NCBI GenBank assembly: GCA_019722365.1
Contig: JADFUC010002090.1
Coordinates: forward strand, 1-64,000
DNA length: 64,000 nucleotides
Direction: 5' to 3'
From: Lithospermum erythrorhizon
Lineage: Eukaryota > Streptophyta > Magnoliopsida > Boraginales > Boraginaceae
Below the pieces are notes generated by a model. The model was not told the DNA's origin. It worked only from the letters and a program-made list of their open reading frames with translations, and did no database searches. A program made the translations under genes and the position numbers. Shown in pieces: positions 1-10,640 of this stretch. Position 1 is the stretch's first letter. Each line of letters starts with the position of its first letter.

Positions 1-1803
1 AGTTACGTATTGCTCGAAGTTATAAAGACAAAACCGCACTTATACACAAAAAGAGTGCCAAATCAAGACTATACACGGCATAAGTGCAAACCGCACTTAT
101 ACACTAAAGATAGTGCACACCGCACTTATACACCAAGATAGCGCAAACCGCACTTATACACTCCAAGATAAGGCCAACCGCACTTATACACCAAGATAAG
201 TGCCAACCGCACTTATACACTAAGTATAAAGCACTTCACTGGCCACATATCCTGCAGCTTAAGCGAGAGTCACCTAACCCCTATCATCCCAATACCTGGC
301 CATATCCTAATACTCAAGTCACCTCAAAGTCACACATAACTCCAACCAACTACTCATCTCCCAAACAATATTAAAGCACACGCCTAAACGCCCCAATTAT
401 CAGAATCAATCACAACAAATTCGACAAGTGCCACGAATACCAAAGTCACGCCGATACGCCACAAAATACAAAAAGTGCCGACAAGGCCACGTAGTCACTA
501 AAAAGTGCCGAGCGCCATTTAAATCTAAATATAAAGTCGAGTTCAAACTATTACTTACCTCAAAGTTAGTCTTCAAGTTCGGCAGAATATAATCACATAA
601 TTCCGTATCACAATACACAAATAAATCACACATAATCAGACAACTATTATGAAGGTATACCATTCTCACATAATCATACCACAAACGACATGTTCACACA
701 ATTTAAAGTAGCATATAAGTGTAACACCCGCGATAAGTACCACCTCCTCGCTTAGCTACCACAAAACCTTCGCGAACACACCACCTGTGAATCGCCTCTT
801 TCCACGATCAATGCCTAACAAAACACCCGTAAAAAGATAATCAAGACCTACTACTATACTAGTTTCAAGATATACAACCAACTCTAAGTGGAATCCATTT
901 CTAAACTGCTTCATAACGACGGATAAACAACGGTAATTAATAATCCTGGGCCGGACACAAACCTTAATCGATTTCCCCGCTAATTCCACCTTATCACTTT
1001 TAACATTCCATATCAACTTATGCTCATTCCCACTAACTCCTCGCCCATAATTAACAACCTATACTCCAAAAATATCAATTATAACTCAACTTACAATCGC
1101 TCTTTTTTCAACCTTAACTCCCTTTAATCAATTTTAAATCACCATTTTAACCCTCACAATAACTGCAAATAAGGTCCCAATTAAACTCCCTCATGTCTTT
1201 AAAGTCTTATAAAAATATCAACAACAAAAGTCAACTAAAACTCCAAGAAATAACCCGACCACCATAACATCCTCTCAAACAACATCTAAATCAGCTTTAA
1301 TTAATCACTTCTATATACATCATAGAACCCATAACAAACTTTAATCACTATAAAATCGAGTTATGCCAAAGTCAACCTTAAGAAATCAACTAAAACTCTA
1401 ATTTCTTACCTCAAATTTGTAGTGAATGACGTCGAAGCCTTAATCAACTCGAGGATCTTTTATTAAGAATAAAATGGTGCTAAAATTCAAGAGAAAAAAT
1501 CTTGTTTTGCTCTCCACCCGGTCTCGGCCAAGGCTAAAAAATGGAGGGAGAAGATTACAAGTGCTTAAGCAAGCATAATGATAAGATTTTGTTACGAGCT
1601 TAACTTAGCTCTTAAGTCATGAAAGTCGCATGCGAGTTTCAGGCCCAAATCAAGTAAATCAAGTTATCGAACTAATTTAACGATCTAACTTAACTCTAAT
1701 TATTCCACTACTACTCCCAATTATAAATGTAATTCTGGGCCAAATAAATTTTACTAAATTTCAATATTATTATCGAAATTGAACTGAATCTGGCATATTA
1801 TGT
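1..1803 (-). mobile_element. LTR of chromovirus-like Ty3/gypsy family, left-truncated by window
   Basis: This is an LTR in reverse orientation. It shares long collinear stretches with the LTR at 37088-39723, for example the text around 'ctcaagtcacctcaaagtca' (312 here, 38261 there). It is also distantly related to the LTR at 50888-53026. Its LTR start should read TGTAATAACC on the minus strand, and the degenerate complement lies near 1791-1803. The other end is outside the window, so I cannot tell a solo LTR from the edge of a full element. No coding region is visible. The call rests on repeat comparison inside the window. Confidence 0.6.
34..236. repeat. 29-bp tandem array inside the LTR
   Basis: The motif ccgcacttatacac recurs at 34, 91, 120, 148, 178 and 207, with a degenerate unit near 63, giving about seven units spaced 28-30 bp. 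On the minus strand the unit core is TATAAGTGCGGT. The same core occurs once in the related LTR at about 52069-52080. Confidence 0.85.
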
Positions 1804-4748
1804 GGTCATGGGACATTTTTAACAATGTTTTGTTTCACTCATCAAATACAATATATTTTAAAAGTCTAGAATGAAACAATAATATAACAAATTATTGTAC
1901 AATATATAGTTGTCATCATATGTGTCACAATGAAATGTCGAAGATTTCAAGGAAATCGTGTGAGGTTCCTATCTCTCCTCTCCCCATTTATGAAAGTTTT
2001 ATTTTCACATTATTAATTATTATATTATTTTTATTATAATATTTTTTATTAGTTGAAAAATATGTTTTTAAAATTTTAAAAAGGACTCCTAAAATAATTC
2101 AATAATTAATAAGTCCTAAATTTTTACCTAATTTTTTTAATAATAATTCAAACATAATTGGAATTATCTATTTTTTTATAATATGTGCAAAAGTTTTCCA
2201 CTTCCACACGTATGCTAATTATCATATGTTCATTATCAGCATCTTCGTCCAACTATATAAAAAATAATCAACATCTTCACCCAACATATAAAAGTGTTCA
2301 TATATCATGCTTGATTTGCTTTAGAATTTTATCACATAACAATAAGTGCAAATTTATATTTTAATGCAATGAATTAGTATACTCATTCTAAATTTTTTTG
2401 TATAGATACTTATTCAATTATGAAATTGAAAATACTCTTATAATCCAAAAATTACTATTTAAAGAATATATATCTAAATTATTATGTGATATTTTGTATT
2501 AAATTTAACTATATAATTAAACAATCAAATAAAAAAGTGTCAAGACATATCCATCTCCTTCCATCTTTAATAGACGGTCAATGCTTTAAATTTGACGTTG
2601 AAGCATATTAATAAATGTTAAATTCAAAATATTTTTATTTTTGTTGTATAATATTTGCAAACATTATCAAATAATAATAATATTCTCAAGGTAATTTTAT
2701 AGACATTAAATTTAATTCAAGTCAAAATTATGTTTATCAATGACGACGTAAAAGTTTATCAATTTCACTTAAATCAAGCATTTACAATCAGCTTTGGGGC
2801 ATTTCTATTTAAAGACTAGATTCGATATTATTTATTTTAGAAATTTATTTATTTTTTATTATAATATATATAACATGTTAATTTGTATGTTTAAATAAAA
2901 TATCTTTATCGATAAACTATGTATGCAATAATTAATTGTAGCTGAATTCAATATATGAAACAAAAATTAAAAATAAATAAATTTTCACTATTTAATATTG
3001 ATTATTAAACTAAATAAGAGTATATTGTCCTCATAATAATACTAAATTGGCCACTCTTTTCAAATATAATTCATCTATTATTACTGGCCTTAAAATACAC
3101 GCATTTAATACGTATATTTAGGTATATAATCCATTTCATCATTTAACATTCACGCACAACGGCATTCCCAAATTTCTATTTTAAACGGTCATATTTTATA
3201 TTAAAGTCATATTTATGTTAAAATTTTAAAAAGTTTTCATCATCACCATTCGACGTTTCCTCATATTTATTCCCTTGATTTTCAATGTAATTCATCTCGA
3301 ATATTTCACATTCGAACAAAGACATTTAATATTCAAATATTATTAAGAAATTCATCAATTAAATGCTAAATTTAATACATAAAATAAAATCAATAAGAAT
3401 TATGAATAATTTATACTACTAATTAATTGAGAAATGATATTTTCTAACACAAATAAAATTACATAATGACATTTTTTATTAAAAAGAGAAAATTGATGTT
3501 TTCTACCAATAAACAACTAGTGTTAACCGCGACGTTAGCTCGAGATCTAAAGACAACTTCAAGGCCATCCACGTGATCAAAATGTAACTTCAAGTTGACA
3601 AGATTTAACGGAAACTACTTGCATCGTGACTAAAGTCAAGATCTTTCGTTTGGCCACTTACTTATGACTAAAACGCTACTATTGTCATCACAGAGACCAA
3701 TCGCAACTCTACACACTATCTATGACCATTTCGCTTTTAACTCCTCTTTTATTAAACCTCAAATTAAGATAAGATAATAATAAATTCTTTTAAATCAATT
3801 ATTAAAATTATATTACTAAAAATTGTAATTGATCATATAAATATGAACAAAATGAATTACCTTTAAAAAATATAATTTATATAAATAATTAATTACTTTA
3901 TTTATTGAAAAATTAAAATGTCAAAAATGAAATAATCTTTTTAACATCACACGTACATTTGACTAATTATGAGGAAATGGGTTACAATATCTAAATATAC
4001 TCTAAATCAATCTTTTATCCTTTCAGTACATTAGCCTTATGAAATGATAAATTCTTCTGCTATGCATTCCTAACTCACTGATACCAACTCTCATACCCTT
4101 GAAGTCCTATATCATTCAATGACTTTGGAACCTCTATATTTACATAATACCACTGAAGTCCTATATATATATACTCCAATGACATTGAAAATTTAGCCTT
4201 ATCAAAAGAATTTCATTTAAAAGGAACTAATTTTCTTCAATACCAACCTTCTTGCTCCTACATTAGAGAAGCTTGTTTCAACTCCTCCTTCATAATTTGT
4301 TCTCTATGATGGTATCATACTTACTAAGAAACTCATGAAAAGAAGTCTACCTGTACAAAGCCTCCTTCAATTTTACCACAATCGATTCACAAGAAGGATG
4401 AGTATAAAATGCTCCCAACTTTTTTCCTATCATCACTAACGTTTAAAAACGAAAATCCTTAAATTTATATGAGCTTAACAATAAAATTGGGTGAACGAGT
4501 CTCTGAATTTTACCTTAATCAATTAATTTACTGATTATTATACACTTAAATATTTACAATTTAACATTTTTAGTTAATTTTAGCTAAAAACATTTCATTT
4601 GAAAATTATTAAATTTAATGAATAATATTAAATTTGTAAATACAAAAATTCATTTTAAAACCAGTAAATAATTTTAGTTTGAAAAAAATTGAACAACATT
4701 TTTTCATTGATTATTAAAAATTAATTCAATAATGTCAAATTTAACATA
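1804..4748. other. AT-rich intergenic DNA, nothing recognised
   Basis: This is about 2.9 kb of strongly AT-rich sequence with many short homopolymers. I see no open frame worth calling, no LTR or terminal inverted repeat, and no RNA gene. A slightly less AT-rich patch lies at about 3520-3740 without recognisable similarity. It is distal upstream DNA of the EBF gene. Confidence 0.6.
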
Positions 4749-4862
4749 ACTTGATATACAATTATCTTATTTTTAATAATTTAAACTTGATATACGATTA
4801 TCTTGGCTCTTTTAATAATTTAACTTGATATACAATTATCTTATTTTTTTTAATAATTTAAC
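4749..4862. repeat. Three-copy 36-38-bp tandem repeat
   Basis: Units start at acttgatata at 4749, 4785 and 4823. Each continues into an 'attatctt' segment and a T-run plus 'aataattta'. The array lies about 650 bp upstream of the EBF start codon. It may be only a slippage-derived repeat. Confidence 0.8.
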
Positions 4863-5160
4863 TATGTTATATATGTATAGTGTATCTTTTGAAAAAAATT
4901 AATCTATAAATTCTTTTGACATTATTAAAATAATTCTAATACAAAATGAATTACTAAATAATTGAAGAAGTAAACATTGATCAAATTAATAATCAAATAT
5001 AGTAATGTAAAAAGGTGAAGGACCAATTGACTTTTAAAATACAACTTGAGAACTCATGCGTCATTTACCCATAATAAATAAATACGAGTATATATAACTT
5101 CAAGAATGCTCCCAAGATCAACAGTCTAGTTACCATAATAATTGCCTCTAATTAATTGTC

Positions 5161-5187
5161 CCACATGTAATGAGAGAAACCATGTGG
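5161..5187. promoter_or_regulatory. Dyad of CACATG/CATGTG E-boxes in the EBF promoter
   Basis: CCACATG (5161-5167) and CATGTGG (5181-5187) form a perfect 7-bp inverted repeat with a 13-bp spacer, 30 bp upstream of the TATA-like element. CACATG/CATGTG is the PBE-type E-box known to bind PIF bHLH factors. That it works here is inference. Confidence 0.4.
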
Positions 5188-5216
5188 ACCCAATTTGGCA
5201 TGAAATGATAAACCCA

Positions 5217-5226
5217 TATACATAAA
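5217..5226 (+). promoter_or_regulatory. TATA-like box of the EBF gene
   Basis: TATACATAAA lies 270 bp before the start codon and is followed about 50 bp later by a pyrimidine-rich leader (5271-5320), as in many plant promoters. The expected transcription start is near 5245-5260. No experimental start is available. Confidence 0.45.
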
Positions 5227-5259
5227 GCAAGATGATACCTAAAACTCCACATTTCCCAC

Positions 5260-5346
5260 ATGAACACAAGTCTTCTTCACCCCACCCCCTTTTTTCCCTA
5301 TTCAATAGGGTTTTTTTTCATGATCTTATCTCTGTTTTGGCTTTGA
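5260..5346 (+). CDS. Upstream ORF in the EBF leader, 28 codons
   Basis: If transcription starts between the TATA-like box and 5259, this is the first AUG of the mRNA. The ORF starts at 5260, has an in-frame second ATG at 5320 and stops at TGA 5344-5346, well before the main start at 5487. The peptide has no recognisable motif. A translated upstream ORF could lower main-frame translation, but the peptide sequence itself may be meaningless. A different start site would remove it from the transcript. Confidence 0.3.
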   Translation: MNTSLLHPTPFFPYSIGFFFMILSLFWL

Positions 5347-5486
5347 AATTTAATTTGTCTTGTTTTTTTGCTGATGAATTCAGCTCTTTCTGTGAAATTA
5401 TTAATAGTGTTTTGCTATTTTGTTGATTTCTTGATCCCTTCATCTTTTGGAACTTATTGGTCTTCAGGAGTTTTTAAGCTGTACCC

Positions 5487-8385
5487 ATGTCTGCAATCTT
5501 CAGTTTCAGTGGTAAGAAGCTAATATTTTTCTGGGTTTTGCTTAAAGTTTGCATCTTTACTTTTTTCCTGCTTCTGATCTACTTTTGTACTCGAGTACTT
5601 ATATTCTGTGATTTAAATTGCATATATTTTGTGGTTTTGGGTTAATTTTTTCCATCTTTAGCTCTTTTTTGTTCATATTATTGCCAAGTATTTTAGATCT
5701 ATGTAAGTGCTGCTATCTAATGAAATTTATGTAGATCTTTATCATGTGTTATTTGGGTCTACCTTAAACTTTGTATCTTTAGCTTCTTTTCTGATATATT
5801 ATTAATTTATTGTTAGCTGTGATGAATTTCATCTAAAAAGGGCTACTCTAAAGTCATGTGATTGTTAGAATTGAAGGTGTTGATTTGGTTTATTTTCTTC
5901 CTTCAAAGCTTTATATAATCTATGTAGTGAGTGTTGATTTTGATCATATGGCAGAACTTTGCTTGGGAAAATATAATGTATTAATGTGAGACTTGTCTAG
6001 GAGTCTGTAAATACGAGGTTCATGTTGATAGTTTACTTGGATCTATTTCATATGGTTGGCCGATTTCAAGAAGTAATTTTGGTTTTAAGACGGCTGCATC
6101 ATCTTCAGCTCATGCTTGTAATTCTTACTTCTGATGTAGTTACAAATTATTATTGATGAAACATGGTAAATGAATGGATTAGCTATTGTATAGTGGCCTG
6201 TGTTTGGTACAACATTGAGTTTTATGAGGCATCAAATGTCTAGTAATAAGGCCGATCGTGTTGAATTGAGTCAGCTGAATGTTCATTTTATCATCTAGAT
6301 CTAATACACTGCAAAACTGATGTTTCTTTGTAATATTCTGGAAATTGTCTTATCACATCTCTGTTGATTTTTATACATGGAACCTAGCTGATACAGATCT
6401 CAATTGTTTTGTTTTTAGGCGATAATGACTTTTTCCCTGGAGGTTCTTTCTTCCCACTTAGCAAGGAGCCAAACCTCTCTTTATCCCTTGGTCGTCATGT
6501 GGATGTCTATATTCCACCTCGTAAGAGATCTCGTATCAGTGCCCCTCTTGTTGTCAGAACTAAAAAATACAAGAGTGCTCTCCAGCCATCAATTGAAGTT
6601 TTACCCGACGAATGCCTTTTTGAGATCTTCAGACGTCTGGGTGAACCTGAGAGAAGTGCCTGTGCTTCTGTCTCCAAGCGCTTTCTTTCACTTTTGATTA
6701 GCATTCGTCCCAGTGAGAGATGTGATACAGTTGTCTCTTCTCGACCAGAGAAAATATCTCCTTTGACTGAGAGGGCTGTGGAAGATGGATCTGTTGGCAG
6801 TGAGACTGGAGTTGGATTAGGTGATGAAAATCAAGATCTTGTCGGTGGTGGTTGTCTTTCTAGATGCTTGGAAGGCAAGAAAGCTACTGATGTTAGACTT
6901 GCTGCTATTGCCATTGGGACTGGAAGCCGTGGAGGACTAGGCAAACTTTCAATCAGAGGTTGTAATACAAGCCGTCGGGTCACAAACTTTGGTCTTAAAG
7001 CTATTGCTCGTGGAAGCCCCTCTCTCAAATCTCTCTCACTGTGGAATTTGCCTTCTGTTGGAGATGAGGGTCTGTATGAGATTGCTAATGGATGTCATTC
7101 ATTGGAGAAACTTGAACTTCTCCAATGCCCTGCCATTACTGACAAGTCTCTGCTAGCTATTGCTGCCAATTGTCCCAATCTGACCTCTATTTCTATTGAA
7201 GCTTGTCAAAACATTGGTAATGATAGCCTTCAAGCACTAGGTCGTTGTTGTCCTAGCTTGACATCTATCACAATCAAGAGTTGCCCACTAATTGTTGATC
7301 AAGGAATTATAAGTCTATTCTCATCAGCAGGTCATGTTCTTGCAAAGGTGAAGCTTCAGAACTTGGGCATAAGTGATATCTCTCTTGCTGTGATTGGTCA
7401 GTATGGCAAAGCTCTGACTGACTTGGCTCTAGTTGGCCTCCAAAATGTGAATGAAAGAGGTTTCTGGGTCATGGGTAATGGTCAGGGTTTGCTTAAGTTG
7501 AGGTCCCTTGTAATAACTGCTTGCCAAGGTATGACCGACGTAGGAGCTGAAGCACTTGGAAATGGTTGCCCCGATCTGAAGCAGTTTTGTCTGAGAAAGT
7601 GCGCATTGATATCAGATTGTGGTGTCATTTCTTTTGCCAAAGCTGCAGTGTCGCTTGAGAATCTTCAATTGGAAGAATGCCAAAGGATCACACAACATGG
7701 CCTTCTTGGAATCCTTATGAATTGCGGAGATAAACTGAAGGTTCTTGGCTTGACAAATTGCTTTGGGGTAAATGATACCGATTCTAGTTTGCCTGTTATG
7801 TATGTTTGCAATTCAGTGCGATCGTTGTCTATTCGCAATTGTCCTGGATTCGGTGATGCTAGCTTGGCTCTATTGGGTAGGATGTGCCGCAAACTGACTC
7901 ATCTAGAACTGACTGGGCTTCATTTAATATCGGATGAGGGCCTCCTCCCCCTTGTTGAAAGCTCTGAGGCCGGTCTTGTGAAACTGAACCTGAGTGGATG
8001 TGTCAATTTGACAGACGATATAGCTTCAGCAATTGTAAAGAAATATGGATGGACTCTTGAGTTGCTAAACCTTGATGGTTGCAGAAACATTACTGATGTA
8101 TGCATGGCTGCAATTGCTGAGAGTTGTTATCCACTTAGTGAGCTTGATGTTTCTGGCTGCTCCATAACTGACTCTGGCATTCAAGCTTTGGGTTGTTCGA
8201 AGCAGCTCAATTTGCAAATCCTATCACTCTCAGGGTGTTCTTTTGTAACTGGAAAGTGCATGCCCTTGTTGATGAAGTTGGGTCAGACACTAGTTGGATT
8301 GAACATTCAGCATTGCCGTGGGATAAGCTCTGGTACCGTCAATCTGCTTCAGGAGCGTCTCTGGAGGTGTGATATCCTTTACTAA
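5487..8385 (+). CDS. EBF1: EIN3-binding F-box protein (EBF1/EBF2 type); join(5487..5511,6419..8385)
   Basis: The predicted 663-aa protein is the substrate-recognition subunit of an SCF ubiquitin ligase. In the known family it binds EIN3/EIL transcription factors in the nucleus and sends them for proteasomal degradation, damping ethylene responses. Exon 1 encodes MSAIFSFS plus one base. The intron has GT (5512) and AG (6417-6418) borders, and splicing restores GDNDFFPGG, matching the intron position and N-terminus typical of EBF genes. A basic PPRKRSR stretch (about 41-47) resembles a nuclear signal. The F-box core VLPDECLFEIFRRL begins near residue 69. I count 18 cysteine-containing leucine-rich repeats from about 181 to 655. 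The C-terminus ends LWRCDILY, as in family members. Length is slightly above the roughly 620-630 aa of the Arabidopsis proteins. No frameshift or stop is present. EBF1 and EBF2 cannot be told apart without a tree, so the symbol is provisional. Confidence 0.95.
5512..6418 (+). other. EBF intron 1 (phase 1)
   Basis: This 907-bp T-rich intron has donor G|GTAAGAAG and acceptor TTTTTAG|GC. It interrupts the ninth codon (Gly). Retention would truncate the protein soon after the first exon. Confidence 0.9.
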
Positions 8386-8528
8386 GCACCGATAATAGCA
8401 GAGGGTGGGCTTATCTGTTCAGCCGCATCAAGTAAATGATTCGTTGTTCGTAGTGGTAATGTAATAGTGTTTTTCGTGGGACATCATATGTGGGTCTTTC
8501 TTCTGATCTGGTGCTCAGCTCCTTTTTC

Positions 8529-8627
8529 CAGTGAGCATGGCTGTCTACTTTTTTACAGCTTTCATAGCTGTTAGAGGTTTTTTGACCCCTAAATAAGGGG
8601 TCTAGTTTTTCATAGTCATGCTCACTG
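8529..8627 (+). promoter_or_regulatory. Y-shaped RNA structure in the EBF 3' UTR
   Basis: A 16-bp outer stem pairs 8529-8544 with 8612-8627, including two G-U pairs. It encloses hairpin A (8555-8560 with 8566-8571, loop UUCAU) and hairpin B (8584-8590 with 8596-8602, loop AAATA). U6 runs sit immediately 5' of each inner hairpin (8549-8554 and 8578-8583), and a U5 run lies between hairpin B and the closing strand (8606-8610). The pairing was found by eye. Function is inference. Confidence 0.65.
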
Positions 8628-9090
8628 ACAACACTTATGCTGAGGTCTGGGTCTTAAGATTCTGTGATGGTGTCCTAGATGGCTTTCGTTTCTGTCATGT
8701 CGTCTTTTTAGCTTCTAGACTTGTGGACTGCTCAGTCTGATCCTAGTTTGGCTAAGTTCTGTTTCAATGTTGTCTTAGTTTGTTACCAGTCTTACATGTC
8801 TCCCACAAGTATGCTCGTGGTTGTTGGGTGTCTTATTTTCTTATTACTCGCGTTTATTACTTCCGAGTGTTGCTCTGGTCTCTCGTTGTTGTTGGTGGTC
8901 AAGGAGGTGCGGTGATGGCTGGCTTTGGTGTTGCCTTGACAAACCTATTCCCCAATGGACGGTTTAGTTTTTTCTACCAAGGCTTAGTTTAGCTGGCTTC
9001 TCTTTTCACTACATGTAACTTCCTGGAGCAAAATGAGCCTGTTATTTTAAACTTCCTACTACTGTATGTTTTATTGTTTGAAACTTCAAT

Positions 9091-9096
9091 AATAAA
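9091..9096 (+). terminator. Polyadenylation signal AATAAA of the EBF gene
   Basis: A perfect AATAAA follows a TGTA-containing, T-rich stretch (9061-9080), the usual plant arrangement. Cleavage would be expected about 15-30 nt downstream. Confidence 0.6.
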
Positions 9097-9115
9097 TTGT
9101 ACTTGAACATATGAT

Positions 9116-10060
9116 GTAATACGTTGGTGGTTGTTGCCGTCTGGTTACAATCCCCTCTCTTATCCTCTTAATATTATCTTGTTTTCTATGGACTATTAAG
9201 TTGGTTCAATTTTGTTTGCTTTTATTTCATTTGTGTATTCTAGGACTACCAAGAATAGACCTATTAGGTACCAGATGGTTTTTTCTCTAATTTATTCTGT
9301 TGATCATCCAAGTCATGTTGTTAAACATTTTAAATCATTCTTTTTGTTATACAGTATTAGTTTTTGTACTTCATATACGGAGCATAAATTTTTATGTTTA
9401 GTACTCCATTTAAGTTGGGATTAATTTTTAAATTGGATGTTCAACTGTAATTGTCTAATTTTTTTTAAAATGTATTATATTCACATTCTATCCTTATTTA
9501 ATGAATGTTCAATCTTCTTAATATAAACAATAAATATTTAAATATTTACAAAATTAATAGTTTAAAATTGTCATTTTATGTATATAAAAATTCGACAAAT
9601 AACATATGTCAATAAATTGATTATCCGTTATAAAATTGATGGTTAAATAAAGAATAAAATTGAATATATACCATTTGATATTGTCCTAATGGCCAAAAAG
9701 TCGTGGAGAATCAAGAATATCTATTGCGGAGCCAGCGATTCTAGTCCATATGAATTTGATTAATGAAGACAGACGATGCCACTTTCCATAGTCTTCTTTT
9801 CTATTGTAAGAAAATTCATGTCCCCAGTTATGGATAAAAGAGAGATTTCAGGGTAGAAATTCATGAACCTTGGAGGTCCTTTGTTGATAGTTGTAACCAC
9901 CTCAAAAGGATAGATATCTTCCCAAGATTTTATTCTTCCACTTTGTCTGAGATTACTCTAGTGCTTAAATGTCTACATGGAGGAGGACAATATTAGTGTT
10001 AGTTATCAAGTCGGGTTAGACGATCTATCGAGTTATTAGACTTCATGGACATTTTATCAT
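9116..10060. other. AT-rich intergenic DNA, nothing recognised
   Basis: This is about 0.95 kb between the EBF polyadenylation region and the Mutator-like element. It has long T- and A-rich stretches, no open frame of interest and no repeat shared with the rest of the window. Confidence 0.6.
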
Positions 10061-10483
10061 AATTGAATATGGGCAAAATGCACTAGCGCCCATTCTGTAA
10101 TCACCCCGTATCACTTCTACGTACTCTGTAATTGACTTTCTAAATTCATCCCATTACTATTTACTAATCACCAATTTACACCCATTCCGTTACTGACCGC
10201 CAAAGCCAATCGCTACGCATCTTTTATTGGGGGTATGTTTACAATTATTTTTCAAACATACTAACTTTTTTGTAATTGAACATATTTCGAGACAAATTTT
10301 ACAACTGAATCCACTTCCAAATTGAATTGAAAATCGATTTTCCCATTGTACTTCCCCATCTCCCCACCTCAAAATCATTAAACCCTAACGATTACCCCTA
10401 AAATCGACAATCTCTCCTTCAATTGAAACCCTAAATTCTATTTCCTGGGCCTAATTGTCTCCTTCAAATATCGAAATCTAATA

Positions 10484-10640
10484 TGAATCACTTAGCATGT
10501 CATCTATGTCGAAATGGGTCAGAATGAAGAGAAACTTGTTTATTACAAATATCAGGGTAAAAGTTTGCATAAAATCGTGTCAACCACAAAAGACAATCCC
10601 GGCAGGTCTTTTTCGCATGTCCTACTCCAAGAAAAGCTGA
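10484..10640 (+). pseudogene. GRF-type zinc-finger fragment carried in the MULE
   Basis: In conceptual translation a C-x2-C start (CHLCRNG, from about 10499) is followed by NPGR and, after a +1 shift near 10607, FFACPT. The plant zf-GRF consensus is a CxC-like start, a TSWT..NPGRRF segment and a final C. The reading frame is broken and only one domain is present. The preceding 'aaaccctaa' text looks like a captured 5' leader. It could equally be a motif that came with the transposon family. Confidence 0.4.

Larger units (their letters stand above)
8386..9115 (+). promoter_or_regulatory. EBF 3' UTR with multiple U-tracts
   Basis: The stop codon at 8383-8385 is followed by about 700 bp without convincing coding potential, up to a canonical AATAAA at 9091-9096. 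U-runs of five or more occur at 8470-8474, 8523-8527, 8549-8554, 8578-8583, 8606-8610, 8705-8709 and 8968-8973. In Arabidopsis, poly-U motifs in the EBF1/EBF2 3' UTRs let EIN2 repress translation of these mRNAs in ethylene. The U-runs here are the likely counterparts. The exact 3' end is inferred from the signal only. Confidence 0.7.

Noticed and set aside
34..236. Regularly spaced 29-bp repeats that look superficially like a CRISPR array
   Set aside because: There are no unique spacers between units, the units are degenerate and directly tandem, and the context is a plant LTR.
5232..5426. 64-codon open frame upstream of EBF
   Set aside because: Its ATG lies only a few bases after the TATA-like box, so it is probably not in the mRNA, and the product is low complexity.
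8721..8992. Two overlapping short open frames after the EBF stop
   Set aside because: They lie in the 3' UTR before the AATAAA, overlap each other in different frames and encode only generic hydrophobic residues.
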